From the NCBI RefSeq assembly GCF_022539505.1, contig NC_061508.1:39178256-39242255 (forward strand): a DNA stretch of 64,000 nt. Direction: 5' to 3'. This document shows positions 35,830 through 46,993 of this stretch, piece by piece (within the stretch, counting starts at the first letter, position 1; the number at the start of each line of letters is the position of its first letter). The stretch comes from Lolium rigidum (Eukaryota; Streptophyta; Magnoliopsida; Poales; Poaceae). Under the pieces are notes generated by a model, which did not search any database, was not told the origin of the DNA, and saw nothing but the letters and a program-made list of their open reading frames with translations. A program made the translations under genes and the position numbers.

Positions 35830-38800
35830 ATGGTGCAGGTTGAAGAGCAAGTAGCTGCAACTTCCCTGGCAGTGGCAGATGTGCAGGAACAAATCAAAGC
35901 TATCTTAGATGGCATCACCAAAGGCTCAACTAGAACAGAGCAAGTTGCTGCTCAAGCCGACAAGGCTATACTCACAGCCAACAAGGCGATTGAGGCCATG
36001 AACGCTACTACCAAAGAGTGCCAGGAGTTGAGGATTGTAACTGAGAAAATATCACACACTCAGGACAGCATGCTGGTCTCTATCACACAAGTGGAGAAAT
36101 CCTTGGAGGGATTAGGCACACGCCTTCATCAATTAGAAGGTTCTCCATCAAAGCCTGCCTCCCAGATCCCTGGCCCAGCTGGGCACCACGCTGCACTTCA
36201 AAAACAGGGCATTGCTCACGAGCATGTCCTGGCTAATGGTGCGTACACTGTCCCTAGAAACCAGTTTGAGTCTGGTCCTTCTAATCAGCATGTCTTAACT
36301 TTCCCTAATGAGAATAATGGTCAAAACAATGCTAGATATGATCGGGATAATCATTTTCACATGCCCAAAACTAGCTTCCCTAAATTTGATGGCACTAATC
36401 CAAAAATTTGGAAAGAAAAATGTGAGAAGTATTTTCATATGTTTTATGTGCCTGAAGCCCTTAAAGCTGACTATGCGACACTTCATTTTAGCGGTAATGC
36501 TGCTTTATGGCTTCAGACATATGAAGCTAACCATACTATAGACACTTGGGTAGCTTTGTGTGTTTCGGTTTGCAACCAGTTTGGAAAAGACATATATTAT
36601 ACCAGCATGAATCAGGCATTAGATATTCACCAAATTGATGATGTAGAAACATATCATGCTGAGTTCCAGTCTCTGATGCATCAGCTTCTTAGCCACAACC
36701 CTGTTCTTGATGATACTTTTTTTGTAACCAAGTTTGTCAAAGGTCTGAAAAAAGAAATTCGTACCGCAATTATACTACATACTCCTAGAACAGTTGATGC
36801 GGCTATGGCTCTTGCTAAATTGCAGGAAAATCAATTGGCCAGTGAGCGCAAGTTGGCTTATACTCCCAAAAAGTGGCATAACTCTGCGGGTAAAGGTGTT
36901 ATGGGTGAGCATCCAACTGAAGCAGCGGCACCCAAAGGGAAAGAGCAGAATATTCATCTCCCTGCAACTAAATTTGATTCACTCAAAGCTCAACGCCGAG
37001 CAAGGGGCGAGTGTTTCAAATGTGGTGGTCCTTATGCTCCAGGTCACAAATGTCCTAAACATATACCATTGGCAGTTATGGAAGAACTTTGTGAAGCACT
37101 GCAACTTGATAAGTCCCAAGATGAACCAGCCGCTTCAGTAACCAGTGATCCAGAAAGTGAAAATGATGATGAGGAAATTCTAGCTATGCATCTTTCAGTG
37201 GCAGCCACCAATGGTACTCAACCAAAGCGGACAATACGGTTATTGGGTTCAATTGGAAAGCGGCAAGTCCTCCTCTTAATTGATTCAGGAAGTTCTAGCA
37301 ACTTCATGAGCACTAATCTGGCTACGGAATTACAGTGTCCTACCGTCACAGTACCTACTGCAACAGTGGCTCTGGCTGATGTCTCTAAAATCAGAAGCAC
37401 TATAGGAATATCTGCTCTCTCTTGGGGTGTTCAGAACCATAAATTTCAAACTGATTTCCGAATTCTGAAATTGGGCAGTTATGATATGATTTTAGGTATG
37501 GACTGGTTAGAAAAACAAAATTCTGGGAAGATGTGGATTGACTGGCGTCGTAAAACATTGCGCTTCAAGCATTTGGGTAAACAGATTACCTTGCGGGGAG
37601 TTAAGGATAATACAACTCATTGTCCTCACGTGTCAGCTAAACAATTCCAGAATATGGTAAAAGACAATTCGGTTGCTCATGTTGTTCAATTGGGCATGGC
37701 TTCAGCAGATGCCACAACACCGCATGTTCCTTCTGTAATTCAAGAGGTCATTCATTTGCATCATCAGCTCTTCACTGAACCTAAAGAACTCCCTCCAGCT
37801 AGAGCATGTGATCATCAAATACCTTTGATTGAAGGTGTTGTTCCCTTTCATAAGAAACCATACCGCTATTCTCCCACCCAAAAGGATGAAATTGAGAAGC
37901 AAATTAAAGATATGCTTAGTAGAGGTATTGTTCAGGTCAGCAGTAGTCCATATGCATCCCCGGTAATTCTGGTGAAGAAAAAGGATGGAGGATGGCGCTT
38001 ATGCATTGATTATCGGCATTTGAATGCCTTGACCATAAAGAACAAGTATCCGTTACCAATTATTGATGAACTCCTAGACGAGCTAGCCGGTTCCAAGTGG
38101 TTCACTAAACTTGATCTCAGATCTGGGTATCACCAGATTAGATTGTTGCCAGGAGAAGAGCATAAAACAGCGTTTAAAACCCACCATGGGCATTGGGAGT
38201 TCAAAGTCATGCCATTTGGCCTGACCAATGCGCCAGCCACTTTTCAAAATGCGATGAACAACTTATTTGCTCCATTGCTTCGGAAGTGTGTCTTAATCTT
38301 CATGGATGATATTCTCATTTACAGTCCAACCTTGGAGGAGCATCAGAAACATCTGCAAACGGTATTCCATATTCTACAAGAGAACAAGTTGTTTGTCAAA
38401 GCCAGCAAATGCTCGTTTGCTCAACGCAAGTTAGATTATCTAGGCCATGTCATCAGTGCCGATGGTGTATCAACAGATAGATCAAAAGTCCAAGCTGTCC
38501 AAGATTGGCCAACACCGACATCTCTAAAACAATTGAGAGGCTTTCTTGGCTTATCAGGATACTACAGGAAGTTTATCCAGCAGTATGGTACTATAAGCAA
38601 GCCATTGACAGAACTATTAAAGAAGAATAGTCCATTTATTTGGTCTCCCTCGGCACACACCGCTTTCTTAGCTCTAAAGCAAGCTCTCGTCCAAGCTCCT
38701 GTCTTAGCCTTGCCGGACTTCAGCAAACCGTTTACTTTACACACTGATGCTTCTGGTATAGGTATTGGCGCAATTCTGTCTCAAAACGGTCACCCCATCG

Positions 38801-40731
38801 CCTACTTGAGCAAAACATTAAGCTCTCGTTCTCAAGCTTACTCTACTTATGAAAAAGAGTGCTTAGCCTTGATAATGGCAGTTGAGAAATGGAAATCATA
38901 TCTTCAGCATCAACAATTCACCATATACACAGATCATAAGAGCTTAATTCATCTTGAAGGACAACAACTGACTAATAGTATCCAGCACAAGGCCTTCTGT
39001 AAATTACTTGGTCTCCAGTACCAGGTCAAGTACAAGCAGGGCACAGCAAATGGCGCTGCAGATGCTCTTTCCCGTAAATCTCCAGATCAAGAACTAGCTG
39101 CAGTTTCTGTTAGTAAACCGAAGTGGCTGGAAATGGTGATTGAGAGCTATGCCAATGATCCTGAAGCAAGGAAATTACTTACCCAACTCAGTATTAAAAG
39201 CCCTGATGATAATGGTTATTCATTGCATGATGGTGTGATAAAATACCAAGATCGTATATGGTTAGGTCATCACGAGGAGGCCAAACAAGCAATATTATTA
39301 GCTCTCCATGCGAGAGGCATTGGTGGCCATAGTGGCATTGCTGCCACTTACCAGAAGATAAAAGCTTTATTTGCTTGGCCCAATCTTAAAAGAGATGTCC
39401 AGGATTATGTCACAGCTTGTACAGTTTGTCAACAAGCCAAACCAGAGCATACACGTACACCGGGACTGCTACAACCACTTCCAATTCCAGCACAAGCATG
39501 GGATATTATCAGCCTTGATTTCATTGAAGGGCTACCAAAGTCTGGGAGGTTTGACACTATATTGGTCATCATCGACAAATTCACAAAGTATGGCCATTTT
39601 ATTCCCCTCTCACATCCATATACTGCTATGTCCGTTGCACAAGTATTTGTGGACCACATATACAAGTTCCATGGGTTGCCAAAGATAATCATTTCAGATC
39701 GAGATAAAGTTTTTACTAGCATGTTTTGGCAACAATTGTTCAAGTTAACTGATACCACATTGAATATGAGCTCAAGTTACCACCCGCAGACGGATGGTCA
39801 AACAGAAAGATTAAACCAATGCCTCGAAACTTATTTGCGATGCATGACTAGTTCCTGTCCAACGAAGTGGTCCAAATGGTTGTCCTTGGCCGAATATTGG
39901 TATAATACATCATTTCATTCTGCATTGAGAAAATCCCCATTTGAAGTATTATATGGATATAAACCTAAACATTTTGGCATTCAGCATGGTACTTCGGAGA
40001 CAACACCTGATTTAGTTCAGTGGCTTAAAGAAAAAGAGGATATGAACAAGTTGGTACAACAACAATTACTGCATGCGCAACAACGCATGAAGAGCCAAGC
40101 TGACAAGAAAAGAATTGAAAGATCTTTCCATGTGGGTGACAATGTTTACTTGAAGCTACAACCTTATGTACAAACTTCTATTGCTCGGCGTTCGAATCAG
40201 AAACTGAGCTACAAGTACTTTGGTCCGTACAAGATACTACAACGTGTTGGTGCTGTTGCATATAAGCTGGATCTTCCCCACGGCAGTAAGATTCATCCTG
40301 TGGTTCATGTTTCCCTCTTGAAACCTGCAGTACCAGCTCATGTCACAGCTGAGCTTGATCTTCCTCTTCATTGTGTTTCAATGGATGAAGCTACCGTTCC
40401 TCTCGCTATTGCGGACTCTAAAGAGCTTCAAGCAGGTAACAAAACGATTACCATGGTTCTTGTTCAGTGGTCTAATATGCCGTCATCTTGGGTTACCTGG
40501 GAGAACAAGAACAGGCTATTTCAAGATTATCCAAATTCACCTGCTTGGGGACAAGCAGACAAACAAGTGGAGGGGAATGTCACACACCTAACCAAGTCCC
40601 AGGCGCCACTGACTGAGCACAAGTCTCCAACAGGACAAGATCAAGATCGAAGTGGCACACAGGTGGTTGGGTCGGACCATGTGGAAGCTAACCTGGCTGC
40701 GCCCAATGCGACAGTGGTCGAGACTATGTAA
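35830..40731 (+). CDS. Gag-Pol polyprotein of element E, 1633 aa, single frame
   Basis: ATG at 35830 is the first in frame; stop at 40731 lies inside the 3' LTR, so the last about 51 residues are LTR-encoded. Domains in order: coiled-coil N-terminus; gag core (about 183-330, FPKFDGTNPKIWKEKCEKYF); CCHC-type knuckle (C395, C398, H406, C408); aspartic protease (D485 in LLIDSGSSSN); reverse transcriptase (catalytic D826/D827 in FMDDILIYS); RNase H (D973 in HTDASG); integrase with HHCC zinc domain (from H1160 to CTVCQQAK) and D1230, D1290, E1326; chromodomain (about 1520-1575, VLVQWSNMPSSWVTWEN). All expected catalytic residues are present. The proteins package, reverse transcribe and integrate the element. 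The chromodomain of chromoviruses is known to steer integration to chromatin marks. Confidence 0.95.
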   Translation: MVQVEEQVAATSLAVADVQEQIKAILDGITKGSTRTEQVAAQADKAILTANKAIEAMNATTKECQELRIVTEKISHTQDSMLVSITQVEKSLEGLGTRLHQLEGSPSKPASQIPGPAGHHAALQKQGIAHEHVLANGAYTVPRNQFESGPSNQHVLTFPNENNGQNNARYDRDNHFHMPKTSFPKFDGTNPKIWKEKCEKYFHMFYVPEALKADYATLHFSGNAALWLQTYEANHTIDTWVALCVSVCNQFGKDIYYTSMNQALDIHQIDDVETYHAEFQSLMHQLLSHNPVLDDTFFVTKFVKGLKKEIRTAIILHTPRTVDAAMALAKLQENQLASERKLAYTPKKWHNSAGKGVMGEHPTEAAAPKGKEQNIHLPATKFDSLKAQRRARGECFKCGGPYAPGHKCPKHIPLAVMEELCEALQLDKSQDEPAASVTSDPESENDDEEILAMHLSVAATNGTQPKRTIRLLGSIGKRQVLLLIDSGSSSNFMSTNLATELQCPTVTVPTATVALADVSKIRSTIGISALSWGVQNHKFQTDFRILKLGSYDMILGMDWLEKQNSGKMWIDWRRKTLRFKHLGKQITLRGVKDNTTHCPHVSAKQFQNMVKDNSVAHVVQLGMASADATTPHVPSVIQEVIHLHHQLFTEPKELPPARACDHQIPLIEGVVPFHKKPYRYSPTQKDEIEKQIKDMLSRGIVQVSSSPYASPVILVKKKDGGWRLCIDYRHLNALTIKNKYPLPIIDELLDELAGSKWFTKLDLRSGYHQIRLLPGEEHKTAFKTHHGHWEFKVMPFGLTNAPATFQNAMNNLFAPLLRKCVLIFMDDILIYSPTLEEHQKHLQTVFHILQENKLFVKASKCSFAQRKLDYLGHVISADGVSTDRSKVQAVQDWPTPTSLKQLRGFLGLSGYYRKFIQQYGTISKPLTELLKKNSPFIWSPSAHTAFLALKQALVQAPVLALPDFSKPFTLHTDASGIGIGAILSQNGHPIAYLSKTLSSRSQAYSTYEKECLALIMAVEKWKSYLQHQQFTIYTDHKSLIHLEGQQLTNSIQHKAFCKLLGLQYQVKYKQGTANGAADALSRKSPDQELAAVSVSKPKWLEMVIESYANDPEARKLLTQLSIKSPDDNGYSLHDGVIKYQDRIWLGHHEEAKQAILLALHARGIGGHSGIAATYQKIKALFAWPNLKRDVQDYVTACTVCQQAKPEHTRTPGLLQPLPIPAQAWDIISLDFIEGLPKSGRFDTILVIIDKFTKYGHFIPLSHPYTAMSVAQVFVDHIYKFHGLPKIIISDRDKVFTSMFWQQLFKLTDTTLNMSSSYHPQTDGQTERLNQCLETYLRCMTSSCPTKWSKWLSLAEYWYNTSFHSALRKSPFEVLYGYKPKHFGIQHGTSETTPDLVQWLKEKEDMNKLVQQQLLHAQQRMKSQADKKRIERSFHVGDNVYLKLQPYVQTSIARRSNQKLSYKYFGPYKILQRVGAVAYKLDLPHGSKIHPVVHVSLLKPAVPAHVTAELDLPLHCVSMDEATVPLAIADSKELQAGNKTITMVLVQWSNMPSSWVTWENKNRLFQDYPNSPAWGQADKQVEGNVTHLTKSQAPLTEHKSPTGQDQDRSGTQVVGSDHVEANLAAPNATVVETM

Positions 40732-40901
40732 AGCGGAGAGAGCCAGAGAGTCACGCATCGAAATGCATGCTGTAGCTTTGACTACTTTCCTCTCTCATGT
40801 TCTTCTTCCTTCCCAAGGTTCTCTTCTCAATTGTATCCAAAATATACTGAATCCTGTCTCTGATTCACTGTGTGTGACACCTGTGAGTTAAGACCGTGAT
40901 A
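40578..40901 (+). repeat. Element E 3' LTR
   Basis: 324 bp; one mismatch to the 5' LTR. It overlaps the end of the polyprotein frame by 154 bp. At the commonly used grass LTR rate (1.3e-8 per site per year) one difference corresponds to roughly 0.1 million years, with a wide error. Confidence 0.9.
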
Positions 40902-40906
40902 ATGTC

Positions 40907-43900
40907 CACTCTACTTCGAGAGATCGCCGGCGAGTAGACTCAGTAGTAACGCGAGTCAAGAGTAGTATATCCCTTTATTGAAGCAAACAAGAACCTTTTG
41001 GATTGTGAAACTTCATGTTGGCACTTCAGTTTGTATGAGTTTATAATATAAGTTTGTAAAGATGGATCACAACATTACTCTGACTAATATGTTGTTGATG
41101 AGACAATACTTTATTTCCAATGTGTCAAAGACGAACATATAATACTCGAAATGGTAGTATGTTGGTTGCCGCAGTTGGTATCACAACAATTGTTGAGACA
41201 TCTAGGCTTACAATCTAGTTAGGAGAGATGTGAACCGTAGGATGGCAAATTGGTTTACAATTAAGGTATATACATAACTATAGTACTATTTTCGTCTTTT
41301 GTTAATATTTATATTATACTATTCTGTTAGTCTCAGATTATATTGCATATAATTTTTAGTCAAAGTAAAAAAAAAGTTTGTTCAAATATATATGAAGAAG
41401 TATTAACATGTACAATATCAATGTGATATTACGACAACCACCATGAAATATATTTTGATCATGTATGCATTATATATTGCAAGGATTACTATGTTTGTCT
41501 CTTTATAAATACTCAACCTATAAAAGTTTGACTTTGACTAAAAAATATGTAGCATATTTTGGGACGGAAGGAGTAGCAGATTAGTGTTGTTTACATATCT
41601 AGTTTATTTTATTTTTGATACCTATAGATGTATACACATCACCGGTCATACTCTTTAGTAAGAGTATGGTAAAACTCGTTGCTACAACTTATGTCATCTC
41701 CGTAACACTTTTGGAGCAAGTGTATGCTATGGTAATAATTGTTGACCTAGGCATGCAGGATTATAGAGTGGGCCCTAATCTTGGATAGACCAGCTAAGTT
41801 AATGTTAGTATCTTGAATCTAAGGAATCAAGTCCTACGATTAAAACCTGGCATTGGTACGACATTCTTTTTATTTTTATTAGAACATGACATATGGAGCA
41901 TATAACAGAACATGCATTTACACATGATTGAAATGGCATGTCGCACATGATAAACCTTACCGTCACTATGCAATGGTGGGTGATATGCTTTCACAGTGCA
42001 CATGGTTTCCGGCAATCGTGTTCGATGGGGAAAACTTCCACAAACAATTTTGTTTGCTGAACCGTCTGCAAATACGAGGGCCTTCCCTAATGACTTCTCT
42101 TCGTTTATCATCTGTGTTTTGTATGATCGCAAACATCTTTAGTTGCTTGGTCGCATGTGTTCATCTCCTTTCATACACGACCTTTTATCTTTACTTGTAT
42201 GCTGATTCAAATATTGCAAACGTCTTTTTGTCTTAACCGACTAGTTGTACCTGATAGAAATACGATGCCAAATTTTAATTATATTCGAGTGCACATCTGA
42301 TACATCATAAGTATATATACATTTTCCACATAGCTTCAGGTGGTAGTTCTACAAATGAGAAAGATACACAAAATAATAGAATATGTAGCTTATCTTGGTT
42401 ACGCCTTTGTCTCCCTGATGGTGATGTACATTGCAAGGATGAAAATGGAGAGATTTCTCCATTTATCTTTGGTCAACATCCTCTTGCACGTGCAACTGGA
42501 ACCTCCAGTCGTCATATTGCTTCTCCCAAAAAGGTATATGCCACTCGAGGCAGGGGCACTTGCGCTTTTGCAAGTATTGCTCGAAGGATATGAAAATAAA
42601 GTACAAAATATTGTTCAATGTGAGAATGTTATACATAGATAGAAATAATTATCCCATATGACAATTGAAATAACCAGTGACTCACATGCAACTGCGGATG
42701 GCATCGTACAAGGCAGCAAGAAGGTTGTGAGCATTGTGAGCCTCCTTACTTTGTTAGAGCAAATGTGTTTCCCATTTGGCTGCACATAATTATCATCATG
42801 AAAGTGAAAGCTATATCATATATTTTTCTATATATAATCTGGAATCAAATGCTCATTGAACATACCGGGAGGACACAAGGGTGATATACAATAGGATAGC
42901 GATGACAAAAAAACCGCATACCTTCCCATGCATTGTTCTTATGTTGTTTTACCAAAATAAGATCCCTATTATACAAGTATATAATGAAAATACATTACTA
43001 TAGATGGAAATACACAATCGTTCTAGTGCATCTGTTGATCTAACACAACCATATATGCCTAGTTACCAAGATCACATTCGGGATAGTGCATAGATAGATC
43101 AAAGTAGAAGACCTTATTCAGGATAGTGCTAAAGTACAAGATCACCTTAATAGAAAACTAATTAAACAAATCAACCGTGCATTTTAAGTACAAGACCACA
43201 TTCAGAATAGTACATGGATAGATATAAAGTATAAGACCACCATAATAGCAAACTAGTTAACAAATCAACCGTCCATTTGATGGATTTAAAAAAGAGGAAG
43301 GATTAACAAACTTTGGGAGGGAGTAGCCGTGGCGCTAGTTTAGGAGGCCGAGAATCTCCACCAGCAGCGATGAACAGGAGGTGACGACACAAATGCAGCG
43401 TGTCACCGATGTGGATGAACATCGCACCGGCGATGCAACACCACCACAACGATTGCTCCATCTAGGTCCATATTTTGGTATACTTCTCATAAGCACAAAA
43501 GAGGAGGTGGAGGCTATTGTGGGGAGTGCTGTCGTCTAGATATGCATGGTCCCCTTTTATAAGGTAGGGTTTTACGAAAGGGCCCTGACAGACCACTTAG
43601 CAAAGAACACGACGCGTGAGTGGAAAATGTGTGATATTCCGCAATCCGCAAAACTTGTGTATCTCTATAACACACGATTTATTTCTTAGTAACCATGTGA
43701 AATTCTACTTTCGCACAAAAATCACGAATCATCGTAATTTGACAAACAAAATGTCACGGTAGCATGAACTAGAAAAACCAAATTTATTGCTAGTTATATT
43801 TGCCAACAATTGGCAAATATAAGCAAACATTTCTTGTAGTTATTTCACAACACCCCAGGTCACAAATTAAGTATAGCACTCACGACTATTACACATCATA

Positions 43901-45600
43901 ATACACTAACCGATGTACATATCACACACGGGTTATAACTAGGCGAACATCATTATTTTTGATCATGAACTCGAATATGCAGATTGTTTCCTCATGCAGT
44001 TTAAAGGGCTTCACAACCCAAGCAGTGGTTAAGATGCCCATATCCCTAGTCTTATCTACCTCCGGCCAAACATATTTCTCGGTCTTGATGAAGTGAGGGC
44101 ACCATGCGTTCATTGGCTATCAATCTTCTTCAATGTGAAAGTCCAAGAGGTATATCGTTGTGTATTTGACTAAGAAGTACTAAAATATAAATAAAATCAT
44201 GAATATGCAGTTAATTACTAGTTGTGATATGTGCATTGTCAATATGAAATTCCAAGTACCATTAAGCAAGACTTGCTATAATTACTTACCATCTTGCTTT
44301 TGGTAACGATAACATTTGAATTTTCATCCAAAAAACATATAAAGGAATGTAAGGAACACCTTCATGCGCCTTCTAAGACGATTGAATTGTGACCTAGTCA
44401 TCTCTAGGTAATTGGCATATACGATGTGACACTCAAACAATTTTTTCGCTTTAATATAAGGGACTACACATATAATATACAGAAGCATGAAGAATTCGTG
44501 CTAATTACAAGATAATTGTACACACAAGTTCACATAATGATTAATCGAACCTCGAAGATAAACTTTGATTCATTTTGGTTGTCGCACTCTGCGCCAAACA
44601 TGATGCTCTTCATCTTCATTTCTACCACTTGTAATGTCAGTGACAACCTTGGGCGCCATTTCCACATTATCAAAAGTGAACAATGACAATCCTACATCCA
44701 AAAAAATCCTACTAAATAAGAGAAAGAGTGAAAATAAGAAAGGGCTAATGAATCGGCTAAGCTTTGTTGGGGGAGATCAATATCCATCTAAAATCGGTAA
44801 AGCTACTACGAATCTGACGGAGACATATCTTCATCTACACCTGGATATAAATTATCCTCTCGAATCCGATAATTAAATACTGGAGGCTACTGCCAAAGAA
44901 GATAGCTAATACCAGCAAAAAAAGGGAGCAATTAACCTTGTGCACTGCAAATATGGAGTCGGGGAGGCCGCTTATTCAATTCATCGACCGTCGACTATAG
45001 AAGAGATGAGGAGGATATATAGTGAAAAGAGGAGACATGGTGTGCGCTTCCACCGGTTGTCCACAAGTGCTTTATGAAATAACATGTGCGAAAGAAGTAG
45101 TTATTAATAATTATTTATTCCCCGAAATTACTTAAGTGTTGGTAGAAAATTATAACACCGTTCTCTCCCAATATATTTGAAACTGATTTCGAACCATTTT
45201 GGCAAAAAAAATATGAGGGAAAACACTACACACGACCAAGGTACAAAAAGTGACACTGCTAATAAGTAAATCGTAGGTAAATACATGCACACGATTCACA
45301 TATAATTACCATATGCGAACTTGCAGATATATGGTGATGATTCCTCCTTCTGAAAACATTTGCGAAAAGTCATACACGGTTTTCATCTGTTTTTTTTGTG
45401 TGCTATATTTTCACGTTGGGGGCCGCCTGAGCCTGTGACGGTCCGTGTTTTAGGGGATCGGCGTTATACCATACAACACATGGAAAAGGTCTTCATGTGC
45501 CATGAAGGGCCTCAAAAGGACCGATTTGTACTAGTGTTATACAATCAATATAAGAATGAATGTCAGATTTTTATTGGACTGATGGATATTTTTGCCTCCT
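40907..45600. other. 4.7 kb AT-rich intergenic DNA with one MITE, no gene recognised
   Basis: Beyond the MITE at 41286-41573 I cannot classify this stretch. A reading frame on the minus strand (43922-44113; PHFIKTEKYVWPEVDKTRDM) looks exon-like but matches nothing I know. At 43829-43840 atttcttgtagt resembles a reversed CACTA terminus, but no partner end was found. 43300-43560 is GC-richer and gene-like without a sustained frame. Confidence 0.4.
41286..41573. mobile_element. Stowaway/Mariner-type MITE, 288 bp
   Basis: The right end is gggacggaaggag, the reverse complement of the familiar CTCCTTCCGTCCC terminus, with 'aaaagtttgactttgac' before it. The left end ctattttcgtc is a degenerate match. 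TA dinucleotides flank both ends (41284-41285, 41574-41575), the Stowaway target duplication. Confidence 0.65.
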
Positions 45601-45768
45601 TAATTGAGTGCTTTAGAAGTGACTGAAAAAGATGTATGGCAGGAGTTGTTGCAAAATAAGTATCTTGGTGGTGAAATCCAAATCTTCCCACTCTCCTATT
45701 TGGAAGGGGGTTATGGGGGTAAAATATGTTTTCTTCAATCATGGTTTTTTTTTTTTACTATAGAGGTG
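45601..45768 (+). pseudogene. LINE RT-C-terminal relic, left part (continues at 54954)
   Basis: The translation around 45601-45700 (VWQELLQNKYLGGE) matches the segment after the LINE RT domain, seen in the other LINE here as VWQNLLRRKYIGSK at 30386. The relic is cut at 45768 by element G and, after G and a Harbinger element, continues at 54954 with TRFWENIWV. Before insertion the two parts were contiguous. Confidence 0.6.
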
Positions 45769-46933
45769 TGTTACCACCCGATTTTGGTCAAATCAGGAGA
45801 TGGGCCGCAAGTGAAGATGGGCTTGAAGGACGTACACGTGGAGTATCTTCGAAGCGGCCTTGCGCTAAGAGTTTGGGCTTAATTGCCCGTGTATCTGTAA
45901 TATAGTAGATCGTATCGTATTTAGATTAAAAAGATAGAGTCTGGCCCGTGCACGGTTAGGTGCACGCCTCAATTAGAAAGTCCCTTGGACTATAAATATG
46001 TATCTAGGGTTATCGGAAAAGGAGGACAATCATCGTTCAACCAACACAAATCAGGCGCATCGCCACCCCTTTCTTCGAGGGTTTCTCCCGGGTAAGCACC
46101 ATGCTGCCTAGATCGCATCTAGCGATCTAGGCAGTATACGTTTATTCGTTATCTTGTACTGCTCGTGCTGAAGCCTTGTTGATGGCGAGCAGTACTATTT
46201 ATCCTTAGGTGTCTAGGGGCTTGCATTGATGCTTTCGCGTGCATATCTGCGTGGCAATGCCGTCCCTTGACACCTAGCTGCCCTTACACCTATCTGGGTG
46301 TAAGGGCAGCATCTTGCTTGTTCGTTACTTAGTAGATCCGATCCGTTATAGTTGCTCCTTGCTCCGCAGGGATTAGTTTAATATCTGCATAGTTAGGCCT
46401 TATGCTGGGGTCGGACGATCCGGTAGTGCGTTAGATGTTGTTTACCATCCCTGCAAGGGATGTTCCGGGAATCAACGTTATGTTGGTTTTTAGGCCTCTC
46501 GTAGGGGTAGTTTGCATCATCTTCCGTAGCTGCTAGGCCCGATCGCACGTAGGACGTTCCGGTTATGCGGTGAAAACCCTAAACTGTCGTGGATCGTTTT
46601 AGCTTTGTTCTGATCAAGCAGGATCCCCATGCCATTGTAAATCCAACGTGAAACATGGGGCGATCGGCTCCTTGAGCCGATCCACAGGGAAACCTGATGA
46701 GCCGATAGGGCTCGTATTTAATGTTTACGTGTCTACCATGCAGGAACAATCGAAGCACTAACACCTTCCTGATCGGGTCTAGGTCAGGTGGCACGCCCTA
46801 GCAACTGCCAGGACGTGGCTGGAAGATTTGCGGGACGACGCGAGGTGCCAGGGTCCACTAAGCGGCCTTGGGAGCCTCCCGGCTCTTCGTGTTGCTTAGC
46901 CATTGCCCGTCGGTGGGTTTTTGGAGGGTAACA
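45769..46933 (+). repeat. Element G 5' LTR
   Basis: 1165 bp. A TATA-like actataaatatg occurs at about 45990. Relative to the 3' LTR it has about 20 extra bases near 45965 (gcctcaattagaaagtccc). It also contains an ATCGGCT/AGCCGAT inverted repeat at 46663-46681. Confidence 0.88.
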
Positions 46934-46938
46934 CATTC

Positions 46939-46956
46939 TGGCACGCCCGGTGGGAC
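46939..46956 (+). other. Element G primer binding site
   Basis: tggcacgcccggtgggac lies five bases after the LTR and is the PBS form I associate with grass Gypsy elements of this type. The tRNA partner is not determined. Confidence 0.7.
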
Positions 46957-46993
46957 ATCTTCTGCAACATCCACGTCAACACCGACATCCGAG

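Larger units (their letters stand above)
35025..40901 (+). mobile_element. Element E: intact chromodomain Ty3/Gypsy retrotransposon (Reina-like)
   Basis: Complete 5877 bp element. The LTRs 35025-35348 and 40578-40901 are 324 bp each with one mismatch (35074 versus 40627), and the 5 bp duplication atgtc is at 35020-35024 and 40902-40906. The PBS (tggtatcaaagcc, 35351-35363) is 2 bp from the LTR and the polypurine tract gtggagggga is at 40567-40576. One uninterrupted polyprotein contains all enzymes and a C-terminal chromodomain. Short LTRs, compact size and the chromodomain suggest the Reina lineage of chromoviruses (inference). It looks capable of autonomous transposition. Confidence 0.95.

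Noticed and set aside
43829..43840. Possible CACTA terminus (reversed atttcttgtagt)
   Set aside because: Only one end found, no 3 bp target duplication and no transposase; a 12 bp match is too little.
43922..44113. Exon-like minus-strand frame
   Set aside because: Short, no splice partners identified, no family recognised; mentioned only in the region description.
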